Under the pieces are notes generated by a model. The model made no database searches. It saw nothing but the letters and a program-made list of their open reading frames with translations, and was not told the origin of the DNA. Both the position numbers and the translations under genes were made by a program. From Hyphomicrobiaceae bacterium (GTDB taxonomy: Bacteria > Pseudomonadota > Alphaproteobacteria > Rhizobiales > Hyphomicrobiaceae), in the NCBI GenBank assembly GCA_030655135.1, contig JAURWC010000081.1, positions 273,026-337,025 on the forward strand: a DNA stretch of 64,000 bases. Reading direction: 5' to 3'. This document shows positions 1 to 9,536 of the stretch, piece by piece; within the stretch, counting starts at the first letter, position 1, and each line of letters begins with the position of its first letter.

Positions 1-198
1 ACGCCCCGCGCGTTCGACGCGCTGGAGGGGGCTGATGCCCTCGTGATCGTGACGGAGTGGAAAGAGTTCCAGAGCCCGGATTTCGAGCGCATGCGCGGCC
101 TGCTGCGGCAACCGGTGATCTTCGACGGCCGCAACACGCTGGATATCAGGGCGGCAAGGGGCGCGGGCTTCGAATACTCCGGAATTGGCCGGCCCTAG
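1..198 (+). CDS. ugd: UDP-glucose 6-dehydrogenase family, C-terminal end only
   Basis: Frame 1 is open from the window edge to a TAG at 196-198, giving 65 residues. The sequence contains ADALVIVTEWKEF followed by a DGRN motif and a short tail. This matches the C-terminal UDP-binding domain of UDP-glucose/GDP-mannose dehydrogenases, which oxidise UDP-glucose to UDP-glucuronate for capsule and exopolysaccharide synthesis. The substrate cannot be fixed from this fragment. The catalytic domain lies outside the window. Confidence 0.75.
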   Translation, partial: TPRAFDALEGADALVIVTEWKEFQSPDFERMRGLLRQPVIFDGRNTLDIRAARGAGFEYSGIGRP

Positions 199-317
199 GC
201 AGCCAGAGCCCGGCAAGCTTCTGAAATCAGTGGCGATAAAAAATTCGCACGCCGTGTCGATCTCGCCGGAGCTGTCTCGTCATGTGAGTATCAACGGCTC
301 GCAGCAGGAGATCCCCC

Positions 318-764
318 ATGGCGAAAGCAAAATCAGCGACAGCAGCGAAGGCAGAACCCGCGCCCGGCGCAGACGTGCCCGTCCTCGGCGGCATGGTAGC
401 GTACCTGAATGTCGATGGCGCCGCGAAGGCTGCCAAGTTCTACGAGAAGGCGTTTGGCGCCAAAGAGGTGTTTCGCTATCCGGTCGACGAGAAGGGCCGG
501 ACCATGCACATCCATCTGCACATCAACGGCAGCTCGATGATGCTGAGCGATTTCTTTCCCGAGCACGGATACCCGGCAAAGCCCGCGGAAGGTTTCACCA
601 TGACCCTAATGGTCGACGACATCCAGACGTGGTGCAAGCGCGCCGCCGACGCCGGCATCACCGTGACGTTGCCGATCGAGAAGATGTTCTGGGGCGACTT
701 CTACTGCCAGATGCGCGACCCCTTCGGCATCCTTTGGGCAATGAACCAGCCCGACAAGGGTTAG
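318..764 (+). CDS. VOC-superfamily (glyoxalase/PhnB-like) protein
   Basis: This 148-residue protein starts at an ATG preceded by GGAG about 8 bases upstream. After a low-complexity Ala/Lys-rich leader of about 22 residues comes one vicinal-oxygen-chelate fold: a YLNVDGAAKAAKFYEKAFGA opening typical of PhnB-like proteins, then HIHLHINGSSMMLSD, and a C-terminal half ending in RDPFGILWAM. PhnB-like VOC proteins are usually cytoplasmic, with substrates mostly unknown, so no reaction is assigned. It lies 43 bases upstream of the DUF899 gene in the same direction and may be cotranscribed with it. Confidence 0.8.
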   Translation: MAKAKSATAAKAEPAPGADVPVLGGMVAYLNVDGAAKAAKFYEKAFGAKEVFRYPVDEKGRTMHIHLHINGSSMMLSDFFPEHGYPAKPAEGFTMTLMVDDIQTWCKRAADAGITVTLPIEKMFWGDFYCQMRDPFGILWAMNQPDKG

Positions 765-807
765 CCGATTGCTGACCACGCATCGCCTTACGCCGAAAGG
801 ACATGTC

Positions 808-1524
808 ATGACATTGAAGTATGCATCCGCTCCGCCGCACGATGTCGGCTCGCGGCAGGACTGGCTGGAAAAGCGCAAAGCACTCCTGTTGAAGGAGAAG
901 GCCCTGATTGCGCAGCAGGACGAGATCGCCGCCGAGCGGCGGGCATTGCCGTGGGTCAAGGTCGATAAGGCGTACGTTTTCGAGACACTGCAGGGTGAAC
1001 GCACGCTGTCCGACCTGTTCGACGGCAAAGGGCAACTCGCCGTCTACCATTTCATGCTGGCACCCGGGTCAGATCACATCTGCGGTGGCTGCTCGTTCCT
1101 CTCCGATCACATCGATGCCGCTCGCCAGCACTTCGAACATGCGGATCTCGCATTCACGGCGGTGTCTCGCGCCACGTTGGCGCGCATCGAAGAGGTGCGC
1201 CGGCGCATGGGCTGGACCTTCCGGTGGGTGTCGTCCAACAAGAGCGATTTCAACTTCGACTACGGTGTCTCGTTCGACGGGCGGCCCGGCGAAACCTACA
1301 ATTTCGAACCGGCGACCACCAAAGGCGAGGCGCATGGCGTCAGCATCTTCGCCAAGGACGACGATGGTGCCGTCTTCCACACCTACTCATCGTATGCGCG
1401 CGGCGGCGAGGTATTTATCGGTGCTTTTCGATGGCTGGATCTCACGCCCAAAGGCCGCAACGAGGCGAGCATCATGAGCTGGGTCGAATTGCACGACGAG
1501 TATCCCGGCGCCGAGCCGCGCTAG
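808..1524 (+). CDS. DUF899 thioredoxin-like family protein
   Basis: The 238-residue protein begins at an ATG with GAAAGG 5-8 bases upstream; an upstream in-frame TTG at 769 is less likely because it would nearly abut the preceding gene. The N-terminal third is a charged helix (DWLEKRKALLLKEK). The rest resembles the DUF899 thioredoxin-like fold, with a CGGC motif (about residues 92-95) in the position of the redox CxxC, and YNF and FHTYSSYARGG blocks near the end. The family is annotated as thioredoxin-like with no established reaction. The partner VOC gene upstream is a frequent neighbour in this group as far as I recall. Confidence 0.8.
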   Translation: MTLKYASAPPHDVGSRQDWLEKRKALLLKEKALIAQQDEIAAERRALPWVKVDKAYVFETLQGERTLSDLFDGKGQLAVYHFMLAPGSDHICGGCSFLSDHIDAARQHFEHADLAFTAVSRATLARIEEVRRRMGWTFRWVSSNKSDFNFDYGVSFDGRPGETYNFEPATTKGEAHGVSIFAKDDDGAVFHTYSSYARGGEVFIGAFRWLDLTPKGRNEASIMSWVELHDEYPGAEPR

Positions 1525-1622
1525 AGCCTTTCCGGCTTTTCGTTGAATCGCGGAAAGACTCCAGCTTCTTGTTCGTGGTGCTTCTTCTCGGAAAACCGCT
1601 TCACACTTTATCCGGAGGCACT

Positions 1623-2468
1623 CTAGCTGCCGATAGCCAGAGTCGTGCGCGTTGTGTGGCCACGGCCTTCGGCCTTTGCCCAGACTTCCGGCACCTGGTA
1701 GGTGACTTCGCCTTGCGGCCAGGCGAACGCGACATCGGCTGCGTCCTGGCCAGCGGCGATGCGCACCAGGCTGTCGACCGAACTCATGCGGCTAGCGTCG
1801 AAGGCAAACCACTCGCCGCCTTTGGGGCCATCGAGATAGGCCTGGAACACGGCGTGGAAATCCTGCGGGCTAAGCGCGTCGGCATAGACCGACGCATAGC
1901 GCGCGGGGATACCCAGCGCGCGGCACAGCGAGATCCCCAGATGCGCGAAATCGCGGCAGACGCCTTTGCGCGACTGAAAGACGTCCGCGGCATTCGTGGA
2001 CGGCCCGGTGCTGCCGCTTTCGTACTGGATATTCTCGAAGATCCAATCGCAGATCCTGGAGACGCGGACGTGACCGCGCGGGCACTCGCCAAACGTCTGG
2101 TGCGCAAATTCGGTGAAGGTATCCGACGGGCAGTAGCGGCTCGGTGCCAGGTCGTCGAGATAGTCCATCGGCAAGGCGGCGAAATCGAACTCGCGGACGT
2201 CAGCTGGATCGAAACCGGTCGCATCCACATCCACCGTCGCCTCGTAGACGACCTCGACCGGGCCAGGGCCCAGCAGCGCGCGTACCTTGCGCGTCGCTGT
2301 GACGGGATCGCTATAGATCTCATAACCCGTTCCGGATGGGGTTGGTGGCAGCCGCAGCGCCTCCGTCTTCACCACCTGGCCATCAGCCTTTGCCGCCTCG
2401 ATCTGGAATATGAAATAGGTCGGCTGCGCCATGTCGTAGCGCAGCCGGCATCCGACTGAAATTTCCAT
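1623..2468 (-). CDS. Transglutaminase-like (papain-fold) protease family protein
   Basis: This is a 281-residue protein of the bacterial transglutaminase-like family, with an N-terminal beta region followed by the core domain. The catalytic triad is visible: Cys in KGVCRDFAHL, His in QDFHAVFQAYL and Asp in WFAFDASRM. The start chosen is the ATG at 2468 (MEISVGCRLRYDM), which fits the family's usual N-terminus; longer in-frame extensions contain low-quality sequence. No signal peptide is seen, so a cytoplasmic role is likely. It converges on the DUF899 gene and diverges from the CoA-transferase. The substrate is unknown. Confidence 0.82.
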   Translation of the reverse strand: MEISVGCRLRYDMAQPTYFIFQIEAAKADGQVVKTEALRLPPTPSGTGYEIYSDPVTATRKVRALLGPGPVEVVYEATVDVDATGFDPADVREFDFAALPMDYLDDLAPSRYCPSDTFTEFAHQTFGECPRGHVRVSRICDWIFENIQYESGSTGPSTNAADVFQSRKGVCRDFAHLGISLCRALGIPARYASVYADALSPQDFHAVFQAYLDGPKGGEWFAFDASRMSSVDSLVRIAAGQDAADVAFAWPQGEVTYQVPEVWAKAEGRGHTTRTTLAIGS

Positions 2469-2756
2469 TCTGGACGTGCCCGCGGTTGGTGATGTGGATC
2501 CAGGCAGCCTAACCCGCCATTGCGGCCGTTGTTCCGCCAGTCGGCAGCTGCCCAAAATTGCGTCGATTCACCCAAGATAACGCGGACGGCAATTGTCTCA
2601 CCCGCACGGGTAGGACGATTGCTCCGGAGAAGCGCCATTGCCGTCGGCCGCGTGCCGATTTACCCTTGGCGGATCAAAAGACGAACTCAGCCGCGTTACC
2701 GTGGGATAGTCATGCCCGCAGGTGCCGACGAGCAATGGGTCGACCAGGGGAACGCC

Positions 2757-4709
2757 ATGAAAACGAACAAGGTCATCACGGCCGACGAAGCCATTGCTCT
2801 GATCAGCGACGACGACGTCGTCACCACCACTGGATTCGTCCAGAGCTGCATTCCCGAGGCCCTGCACGCGGCGCTGGAAAAGCGCTTCGTCGAAACCGCA
2901 GCCCCTAAGGGCTTGACGCTGATCATGTGCGCGGGCGCAGGCGACAGCAAAGGGCTCGGCACCGGACGCTTCCACCACGAAGGCCTACTAAAGCGCGTCA
3001 TCGCTGGAAATTTCGGGCGGATGCCCAAGGTTGCTCAGGCAGCCCAGGACAACAAGATCACGGGCTACAACCTACCCCAAGGGGTGATCTCGCAGCTGTA
3101 CCGCGCGTGCGCGGCCGGGCAGCCGGGGCTGTTTTCCAAAGTCGGCCTGCATACCTACGTCGACCCGCGCCACGGTGGCGGCAAGGTGAACGAGGTGACG
3201 ACGGAAGACATCGTCAAGCTGGTCGAAGTCGAGGGCGAGCAGTGGCTGTTCTACAAGGCCACCAAGATCGACGTGGCTTTCATCCGCGGCACCAGCGCCG
3301 ACCCCTCAGGCAACATCAGCCTTGAGAAGGAAGCGCTGACACTGGACAACCTGGCGCAGGCCATGGCCGCCCACAACAACGGCGGCATCGTGATCGCGCA
3401 GGTTGAGCGCATCGTCGAGCAGGGATCGATCAAGCCGAAGGACGTGCGTATTCCGGGAATTTTGGTCGATTGCGTCGTCGTGGCGGAGAGCCCCGAGATG
3501 CATCGCATGAACTACGGCGTGCAGTATAACCCGGCTCTGTCGGGCACCATTCGCGTTCCCGTCGAGGGCATGGCGAAGATGCCGCTCGACGAGCGCAAGA
3601 TCATTGCGCGGCGTGCGGCGTTCGAGCTGCCGCCAAACGGCGTCGTCAACCTTGGCGTCGGCGCACCCGATGGCGTTGCGGCCGTCGCCAACGAAGAGAA
3701 GGTGACGCCCTACATCACGCTGACCACCGAAGCCGGCGCCATCGGCGGCGTGCTGGCGGGCGGCTCGAGCTTCGGCTCTTCGGCCAACGCGCATTCGATC
3801 ATCGACCAGAACCAGATGTTCGATTTCTACGACGGCGGCGGCCTGGATCTCACGTGCCTCGGCATGGCCGAGTGCGACGAGAAGGGCAACGTCAACACCA
3901 GCCGCTTCGGCGGCAAGCTGAACGGCTGCGGCGGCTTCATCAACATCGCGCAGAACTCGCGCGCGGTGGTGTTCGCGGGAACCTTTACGGCCGGCGGACT
4001 GAAGATTGCGATCGAGAACGGCAAGCTGAAGATCGTGCAGGAGGGCCGCGCCCGCAAGTTCGTCAAGGACGTGGCACAGATCACCTTCAGCGGACCATTT
4101 TCCAAGGAGCGGACGCAGCCCGTCATCTACGTGACCGAGCGGTGCGTATTCGAGCTGACGCCGGATGGCCTGGAACTGATCGAAGTAGCGCCGGGCATCG
4201 ACATCGAGCGCGATATTCTCGCGCACATGGACTTCAAGCCGATCATCAACAAGCCGGCAGTGATGGACGCCCGCATCTTCGCCGACGAGCCGATGGAGCT
4301 TCTGTCGGACCTGATGAACATGAAGCTGTCGGAGCGCGTGAAGTACGACGCGGAGCGCAACATCCTGTTTCTCAACCTCGAGGGCTGGAGCGTGCGCAAA
4401 AAGAGCGACATCGACGATTTGCAGAAGTGCCTCGTCGAGGCCTGCGAGAACGCGGGCAAACGCGTTCATTCCGTCGTCAACCACGACGGTTCGCGCATCG
4501 CCGAAGACCTGTATGACGACTATGCGGCCATGATCGCCTACATGATGAAGCATCATTACTCGTCCACCAGCCGCTACACCACGAGCGCCTTCATGCGCCT
4601 CAAGATGCAGGAAGCGCTGGACCGGCGCGGCGTCGCCCCGCACATCTTCGAGCGGCCGGAAGAAGCCCATGCCATCCTACACGGCGAGAAGCGGACGGCT
4701 GCGGAGTAA
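2757..4709 (+). CDS. Family I acyl-CoA:acetate/3-ketoacid CoA-transferase (fused subunits)
   Basis: The 650-residue protein fuses the alpha (about 1-240) and beta (about 265-510) halves of a family I CoA-transferase, as in YdiF or propionate CoA-transferase, followed by about 120 extra residues. The catalytic glutamate that carries the CoA thioester lies in TTEAGAIGG (E325). The Gly-rich GVGAPDG and GSSANAHSIIDQ motifs of the beta half are present. It would exchange CoA between short-chain acids in the cytoplasm. The start ATG has GGGGA 5 bases upstream; longer in-frame starts run back over the divergent promoter region. The C-terminal extension is not assigned a role. Confidence 0.85.
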   Translation: MKTNKVITADEAIALISDDDVVTTTGFVQSCIPEALHAALEKRFVETAAPKGLTLIMCAGAGDSKGLGTGRFHHEGLLKRVIAGNFGRMPKVAQAAQDNKITGYNLPQGVISQLYRACAAGQPGLFSKVGLHTYVDPRHGGGKVNEVTTEDIVKLVEVEGEQWLFYKATKIDVAFIRGTSADPSGNISLEKEALTLDNLAQAMAAHNNGGIVIAQVERIVEQGSIKPKDVRIPGILVDCVVVAESPEMHRMNYGVQYNPALSGTIRVPVEGMAKMPLDERKIIARRAAFELPPNGVVNLGVGAPDGVAAVANEEKVTPYITLTTEAGAIGGVLAGGSSFGSSANAHSIIDQNQMFDFYDGGGLDLTCLGMAECDEKGNVNTSRFGGKLNGCGGFINIAQNSRAVVFAGTFTAGGLKIAIENGKLKIVQEGRARKFVKDVAQITFSGPFSKERTQPVIYVTERCVFELTPDGLELIEVAPGIDIERDILAHMDFKPIINKPAVMDARIFADEPMELLSDLMNMKLSERVKYDAERNILFLNLEGWSVRKKSDIDDLQKCLVEACENAGKRVHSVVNHDGSRIAEDLYDDYAAMIAYMMKHHYSSTSRYTTSAFMRLKMQEALDRRGVAPHIFERPEEAHAILHGEKRTAAE

Positions 4710-5242
4710 CGTCCGCCCTCGTCGCACCTTGACCATCTGAACTGGCGGATCCGTCCGCCGGTTCACCACCCTTGACGGTGCTCCACCCCTCTTACTCGCG
4801 GCAGAAGCGGACAAACCGTTCGCTGGCCTGCGATGGTGGAACCAATGACACGCTATCCTGCCGCAATCCGAGGCGAGCGCGCGCGGGTCGACGGTCTGTT
4901 CGCGACGCTACGCGACAGGTCGAAGGCGGGCGCCGGCCTTGATGCCCTGCAAGGGGCGTAACGCCGTCACGCAGCGGCCGGTTCGTCAGCGGCCTGCCAC
5001 GTCCGTTCATCACGGAAGATGCGCAACGATGCGTTCGCCGCGCGACGGACACCGTCCGCATGGTTTGCAAGCGAACGCATGCGGCATGCAACGCATCTTC
5101 ATTAACCTTGTCATTTCAAGGCCCTATTCGCGCCGCATGCGCGCCGCCGATGGCGCATTTGCTAGTCGTGTTCCGGCGGAAACAGCAAAGTTGGCGGCAG
5201 GCGCCCAACCTCTGCGCGGAATCAGCGAAAGGGGTAGATGCC
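4710..5242. other. Intergenic stretch, 533 bp
   Basis: No convincing gene was found. A 9-bp stem with a 4-base loop lies at 4741-4762, just after the CoA-transferase stop, but it lacks a T run, so terminator function is uncertain. The remainder is GC-rich, with several GCATGC-type short palindromes near 5080-5095. The promoter of the downstream YiiX-like gene presumably lies in the last 150 bases. Confidence 0.4.
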
Positions 5243-6160
5243 GTGAACATGATGCAGCAGCTCGTGCGGCCGGTGGCGGTGGAAACGATACCGCGCGCGG
5301 CCCAGGTTTCGATTGCCGGGACCGAGCCGGCCTGGCCGATGCCCGTGGCGGATTTTCTTGCCGGGCCGTATCTGCGGCCCAGTGACGTGGTTCTGACACG
5401 CAAGCGCCAGAGCCTGCAGTCCTGGCTGATCCGGATCGCCACGCGCGGCGCGTTTTCGCATGCTGCGTTGGTGTTTCTCGTGCCGCGGTTGGAGAAGGGT
5501 TTCGACCAGTCCTTCATCATTGAGGCCGCGCGCGGCGGCGTCGACCTGACCAACCTTTCCGACTACCTCAATGATCGCCGCACCATCGTTGGCATCAAGC
5601 GGCTCGACAAGCCCTGGTTCACCGAGGAGTTGCAGTGCCTGGTACGCGGGCGGCTGTTGAATTCGATCAAGTCTCCGTACTGCTATTCGTCGCTGATCAC
5701 TGTGTGCCGCGATACCTGGAACGAGCTGCGCTACGGGATGCGCTCGTGCGTGTTCGGCACGTACAAGGCCATAACCAAGGCGCGCCGGTTGAAGCTTACG
5801 CCGCCCAACCAGTACATCTGCTCTGGCCTCGTGCAGCAGGGCTTCCTGCAGGCCATCGCCGACCTTGCTTTCGATGACCGCATCGCGCCGGAATGTCTCA
5901 ACGACGTGGTCTTCCGCGACGACCTCGCCAAACTGCTGCCGCAGGACTGGAACCAGTTCACGCAGAAGGAGCAGCGGGAGATCATCTACGACTACGCCAG
6001 CGGCTTCTCCGACCAGTTGCAGTCCGTCACGCCGAACGATTTGGCCAGGTCCGCTTCGCTCGACTGGGCCTATGTGATTCGGGATGGCCAAGTGCACAAG
6101 GTCGTGTGCGAAGACCAGGCCAAGGCCCTCCTGAAATGGCGTTGGCGCGGCAACCGTTGA
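5243..6160 (+). CDS. YiiX-like permuted papain-fold hydrolase
   Basis: About 305 residues. The start is a GTG at 5243 with AAAGGGG 8 bases upstream; ATGs at 5249 and 5252 are alternatives. The protein shows the circularly permuted NlpC/P60 (YiiX/YebB) pattern: His in GAFSHAALV (H73) ahead of IIEAARGG, and Cys much later in QYICSGLVQQG (C193). Such enzymes are thiol hydrolases acting on amide or thioester bonds; substrates are largely unknown. No signal peptide or transmembrane segment is evident. It is 55 bases upstream of nadE in the same direction, which may be coincidental. Confidence 0.72.
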   Translation: MNMMQQLVRPVAVETIPRAAQVSIAGTEPAWPMPVADFLAGPYLRPSDVVLTRKRQSLQSWLIRIATRGAFSHAALVFLVPRLEKGFDQSFIIEAARGGVDLTNLSDYLNDRRTIVGIKRLDKPWFTEELQCLVRGRLLNSIKSPYCYSSLITVCRDTWNELRYGMRSCVFGTYKAITKARRLKLTPPNQYICSGLVQQGFLQAIADLAFDDRIAPECLNDVVFRDDLAKLLPQDWNQFTQKEQREIIYDYASGFSDQLQSVTPNDLARSASLDWAYVIRDGQVHKVVCEDQAKALLKWRWRGNR

Positions 6161-6215
6161 ACATGTGACGGCGCAGGACTTGCGGCAGGCCGTGCCTGCC
6201 TCATATGGTCCGCGC

Positions 6216-7886
6216 ATGTCGAACGCTCCATCTCAACTTACCATCGCGCTGGCCCAGTTGAATCCGCTGGTCGGCGATCTCGAAGGCAATGCCGAAAAGC
6301 TGCTGGCGGCGCGCGAAGCCGCTGGCGCGCAGGGGGCAGACCTCCTTGTGTTGCCGGAGCTGTTCATCACCGGCTATCCCCCCGAGGATCTCGTCCGCAG
6401 GCCAGCGTTTCAGCAGGCGGTGCGCGATACCGTCGAGGCTCTCGCCGCGCGCCTGCCCGCCGCCGGCCCCGCCGTGCTGATGGGCACGATCTGGCCCGAT
6501 GACGGCAAGCTGTACAACGCCGTCGTGCTGCTGGATCAAGGCCGCATCAGCGCCATCCGCTTCAAGGTGGAGTTGCCGAACTATGGCGTGTTCGATGAAA
6601 AGCGCGTGTTCGACGCAGGCCCCCTGCCCGGCCCTATCGATTTCCGCGGCATCAAGATCGGCGCGCCGATTTGCGAAGACATCTGGGAAGAGCAGGTTTG
6701 CGAATGCTTGGCGGAATGCGGGGCCGAGATATTGATCTCGCCAAACGGCTCGCCGTTCGACTGGCCCAAGGCGGATCGGCGCATGAACGTCGCGGTGGCC
6801 CGCGTGGTCGAAACGGGATTGCCCCTCGTCTATCTCAACCAGGTCGGCGGCCAGGACGAGCTGGTCTTTGATGGCGCATCCTTCGTGCTGAACGGCGATC
6901 GCACTTTGGCGCTGCAAATGCCGGCTTGGGAGACGGGGCTTCTGCTGACGCAGTGGGAGCGCGGCGACAGCGGCTGGACGTGCCAGCCCGGCGCGCTCGC
7001 CCGTGTCGGCTCGGGGGACGGGGCGGCGTATCATGCCTGCGTCCTGGGTTTGCGCGACTACGTCAACAAGAACGGATTTCCCTCCGTCGTGCTCGGCCTA
7101 TCAGGCGGCGTGGATTCCGCTCTCGTAGCCGCCATGGCCGTGGATGCTCTCGGGCCGCAACGCGTGCATTGCGTGATGCTGCCCTATCGCTACACGTCGA
7201 ACGAAAGCCTCAGCGATGCTGCCAGGTGTGCCGAGGCGCTCGGCGTGCGCTATGACGTCGTGCCGATCGCCGATCCGGTCGAAGGCTTCGCGCGCACGCT
7301 AGAACCGCTGTTCAAGGGCGCCGACGCCGACACGACGGAGGAAAACATCCAAAGCCGTGTGCGTGGCGCGACGTTGATGGCGGTCTCCAACAAGTTTGGC
7401 GGCATGGTGCTGACGACAGGCAACAAGTCGGAAATGTCGGTCGGATACGCCACGCTCTACGGCGACATGAACGGCGGCTTCAATCCCATCAAGGATTTGT
7501 ACAAGCTCGAGGTGTATCGCCTATGCCGTTGGCGCAATGCCAACGTGCCCGTGGGCGGGCTCGGCCCTGCGGGCGAGGTCATTCCGGAGAACATTCTGAC
7601 GAAGGCGCCAACGGCCGAGTTGCGCGACAATCAAAAGGATCAGGATTCACTGCCGCCCTACGAAGTCCTGGACGAGATTCTGAGGCTGCTGGTCGAGCAG
7701 GAGATGCCGCTGGCAGAGATCGTCGCCATGGGACACGACGTGGAGACGGTGCGCAAGGTCGAACGGCTACTGTACCTAGCTGAATACAAGCGCCGGCAGG
7801 CCGCTCCAGGTGTCAAGATCTCATCGCGCAGCTTCGGGCGAGACCGGCGGTATCCGATCACCAACACGTTTCGAGAGAAACTCTAA
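6216..7886 (+). CDS. nadE: Glutamine-dependent NAD+ synthetase
   Basis: The 556-residue enzyme makes NAD+ from nicotinate adenine dinucleotide, ATP and glutamine. Residues 1-260 form a nitrilase-type glutaminase domain with the triad E48 (LPELFITG), K117 (RFKVELPNYG) and C153 (APICEDIW). The C-terminal ATP-pyrophosphatase domain has the P-loop SGGVDS (296-301) and the TTGNKSEMSVGY motif. The length is typical of the bacterial two-domain enzyme. The start at MSNAPSQL fits the family N-terminus; an in-frame start 51 bases upstream is less likely. It converges directly on the response regulator gene, with stops abutting at 7886/7887. Confidence 0.95.
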   Translation: MSNAPSQLTIALAQLNPLVGDLEGNAEKLLAAREAAGAQGADLLVLPELFITGYPPEDLVRRPAFQQAVRDTVEALAARLPAAGPAVLMGTIWPDDGKLYNAVVLLDQGRISAIRFKVELPNYGVFDEKRVFDAGPLPGPIDFRGIKIGAPICEDIWEEQVCECLAECGAEILISPNGSPFDWPKADRRMNVAVARVVETGLPLVYLNQVGGQDELVFDGASFVLNGDRTLALQMPAWETGLLLTQWERGDSGWTCQPGALARVGSGDGAAYHACVLGLRDYVNKNGFPSVVLGLSGGVDSALVAAMAVDALGPQRVHCVMLPYRYTSNESLSDAARCAEALGVRYDVVPIADPVEGFARTLEPLFKGADADTTEENIQSRVRGATLMAVSNKFGGMVLTTGNKSEMSVGYATLYGDMNGGFNPIKDLYKLEVYRLCRWRNANVPVGGLGPAGEVIPENILTKAPTAELRDNQKDQDSLPPYEVLDEILRLLVEQEMPLAEIVAMGHDVETVRKVERLLYLAEYKRRQAAPGVKISSRSFGRDRRYPITNTFREKL

Positions 7887-8318
7887 TTACGCCGCAAACC
7901 CTGCGGGATTGCTGAGCAGGCTGCGGCAAGCGCCGATAATTTTGGATGCATCGTAGGGCTTGGGGAAGAAGATGCTGCCGGACACGGCGCGGCGGTGGGA
8001 ACGCTTGATGCCGGACGTATACAGGACGGCAAGGTGTGGAAAGGCAGCACGAAAGGCGTCAGCGACATCCCAACCATTTGCCATGCCGCCGAGATCGATG
8101 TCGGTGAAAAGCGCGTCGATCGGCGGGCCGGGGCCCAATAGCGCGAACGCGCCGGCCGCATTGTTTGCCTCGCGAACCTGCCAGCCGGCATTGGAAAATG
8201 CCGCGGCGATATCGTAAGCGATGACGCTATCATCTTCAACGATGAGCACAGCCCTGCTCCGACCGGGTGAGTGAGCGGACAATGACGGCTCCAGACTTTT
8301 GAGGATGGTCGCCTTCAA
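7887..8318 (-). CDS. Stand-alone receiver-domain response regulator
   Basis: The 143 residues consist of a leader of about 20 and one receiver domain: acidic pair in VLIVEDDS, phosphoacceptor Asp in ALFTDIDLGG, and conserved Lys in FFPKPYDAS. There is no output domain, so it probably acts as a phosphorelay intermediate or on a partner protein. The start shown is a TTG with a weak ribosome site, so the N-terminus is uncertain. Its kinase is not adjacent; the nearest candidates are the hybrid kinases at 11.2 and 60 kb, but no link is demonstrated. Confidence 0.82.
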   Translation of the reverse strand: MKATILKSLEPSLSAHSPGRSRAVLIVEDDSVIAYDIAAAFSNAGWQVREANNAAGAFALLGPGPPIDALFTDIDLGGMANGWDVADAFRAAFPHLAVLYTSGIKRSHRRAVSGSIFFPKPYDASKIIGACRSLLSNPAGFAA

Positions 8319-8527
8319 GGCGAAAGAGACATCTTATGGAGATGCTTTAGCTTTAAAAGTAACAGCGTAATTGTTCGGTTCCGTACAAACGTCCGGAATC
8401 GTACAATTAGATCATTAATTGTGCTTTTTCTGTAAGTACCTATATCTCGTACTTCGGCTGCAGCGACGCTCGGGCGCAGCCTACTGGGCGACGTAGTCAT
8501 GCTCTGGCCCGTTATCGGGAGTTGAGC

Positions 8528-9217
8528 ATGCACACGCCCCCTCCGGCGCGAAACGCCGTGCTGGCTGGTCTAAAACCAGCCGATTACCGGCTACTGGAGC
8601 CGTATCTCAAAAAGGTCGATCTGCCGCTGCGGACGCCGCTTGAGCACCGCATGAAGGAGGTCGAGTACATCTACTTCATGGAATCGGGCATCGCTTCGGT
8701 GGTCGCTGATGGCGACAGGCCGATCGAGGTCGGCGTTATCGGGCGAGAGGGCATGACGGGGGTTTCCGTCATCCTGGGCAAAAGTGGCGAAGTTCCGTAC
8801 GAAACCTACATCCAGATCGAAGGCTCAGGTCAGCGCATCGCGACCGGCAGGCTTCGTGATGCGATCAAGAAAAGTTCGGCCCTGCATTACGTGCTGCTGG
8901 GCTATGTGCACTCGTTCTTGGCGCAAGCTACCCAAACCGCGCTGGCAAATGGCCGGGGAACGCTGGAGCAGCGGCTATCGCGCTGGCTGCTAATGGTCGA
9001 TGACCGCGTGGATGGGAACACCGTGCCTATGACGCACGAATTTCTAAGCATCATGCTCGGCGTGCAGCGCTCAGGCGTAACGGTTGCGCTCAAGGAGATC
9101 GAGCGGCAGGGCGCGATCTCGCAGAAACGAGGCTCGATCGAGATCATTGATCGTTTGACGCTGGAAGACATTGCAAAAGCGAATTACGTCAGGCTGACAT
9201 CGGCGCTGGCGACGTGA
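8528..9217 (+). CDS. Crp/Fnr-family transcriptional regulator
   Basis: The 229-residue protein has an N-terminal cyclic-nucleotide-binding-like beta barrel (about 10-150, with EVGVIGREGMTG) and a C-terminal Crp-type winged helix-turn-helix (LSIMLGVQRSGVTVALKEIE). There is no N-terminal cysteine cluster, so it is not an oxygen-sensing FNR. It resembles the many single Crp-like regulators in Bradyrhizobium relatives whose ligand is unknown. The ATG at 8528 has GGGAG 6 bases upstream; a TTG at 8522 is an alternative. It is divergent from the receiver protein gene. Confidence 0.87.
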   Translation: MHTPPPARNAVLAGLKPADYRLLEPYLKKVDLPLRTPLEHRMKEVEYIYFMESGIASVVADGDRPIEVGVIGREGMTGVSVILGKSGEVPYETYIQIEGSGQRIATGRLRDAIKKSSALHYVLLGYVHSFLAQATQTALANGRGTLEQRLSRWLLMVDDRVDGNTVPMTHEFLSIMLGVQRSGVTVALKEIERQGAISQKRGSIEIIDRLTLEDIAKANYVRLTSALAT

Positions 9218-9536
9218 GATGCCCCAGCGGCCTACTTCTTGTTAATCGGTTTTGTGATGCCGACCGGCCAATGGCGCTGCAGTTCGGGCTCCTGCGGGGG
9301 TAAGCGCGCGGGCTGAGGCGATCGGCGATTTTTCACACGGCAACTCGTCGTCAAGCGTGCAGACTTGCGTCATGGTGAACGTTGGAGCGGAGAGTTTCAG
9401 CATTCAACATTATTGCCTACGCCCGTCAGAATACGTACGATCTCGGCAGGCAGTACTGGGGCTTAGGTAAACCGGCGTTCAAGATCGATAGATACCGATC
9501 CGGGCGGCTAGTCGCCAGTCCCCAGCCTTCTAGGTT
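9218..9536. other. Intergenic stretch, 319 bp
   Basis: I see no gene and no repeat. It should hold the end of the Crp-like transcript and the promoter of the methyltransferase gene, but no clear terminator hairpin with a T run or canonical promoter was recognised. Confidence 0.4.

Noticed and set aside
1224..2459. A 411-codon plus-strand frame across the DUF899 and transglutaminase genes
   Set aside because: It crosses two conserved genes in a wrong frame and on the opposite strand of the second one.
3306..4670. A 454-codon open frame on the minus strand opposite the CoA-transferase
   Set aside because: It is antisense to a full conserved family; long opposite frames are common in GC-rich coding DNA and it shows no domain.
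4741..4762. Terminator after the CoA-transferase
   Set aside because: A 9-bp stem is present but no T run follows; not strong enough to call as terminator.
5222..6217. A 331-codon minus-strand frame opposite the YiiX-like gene
   Set aside because: No protein family, and the opposite strand has clear catalytic motifs of a YiiX-like hydrolase.
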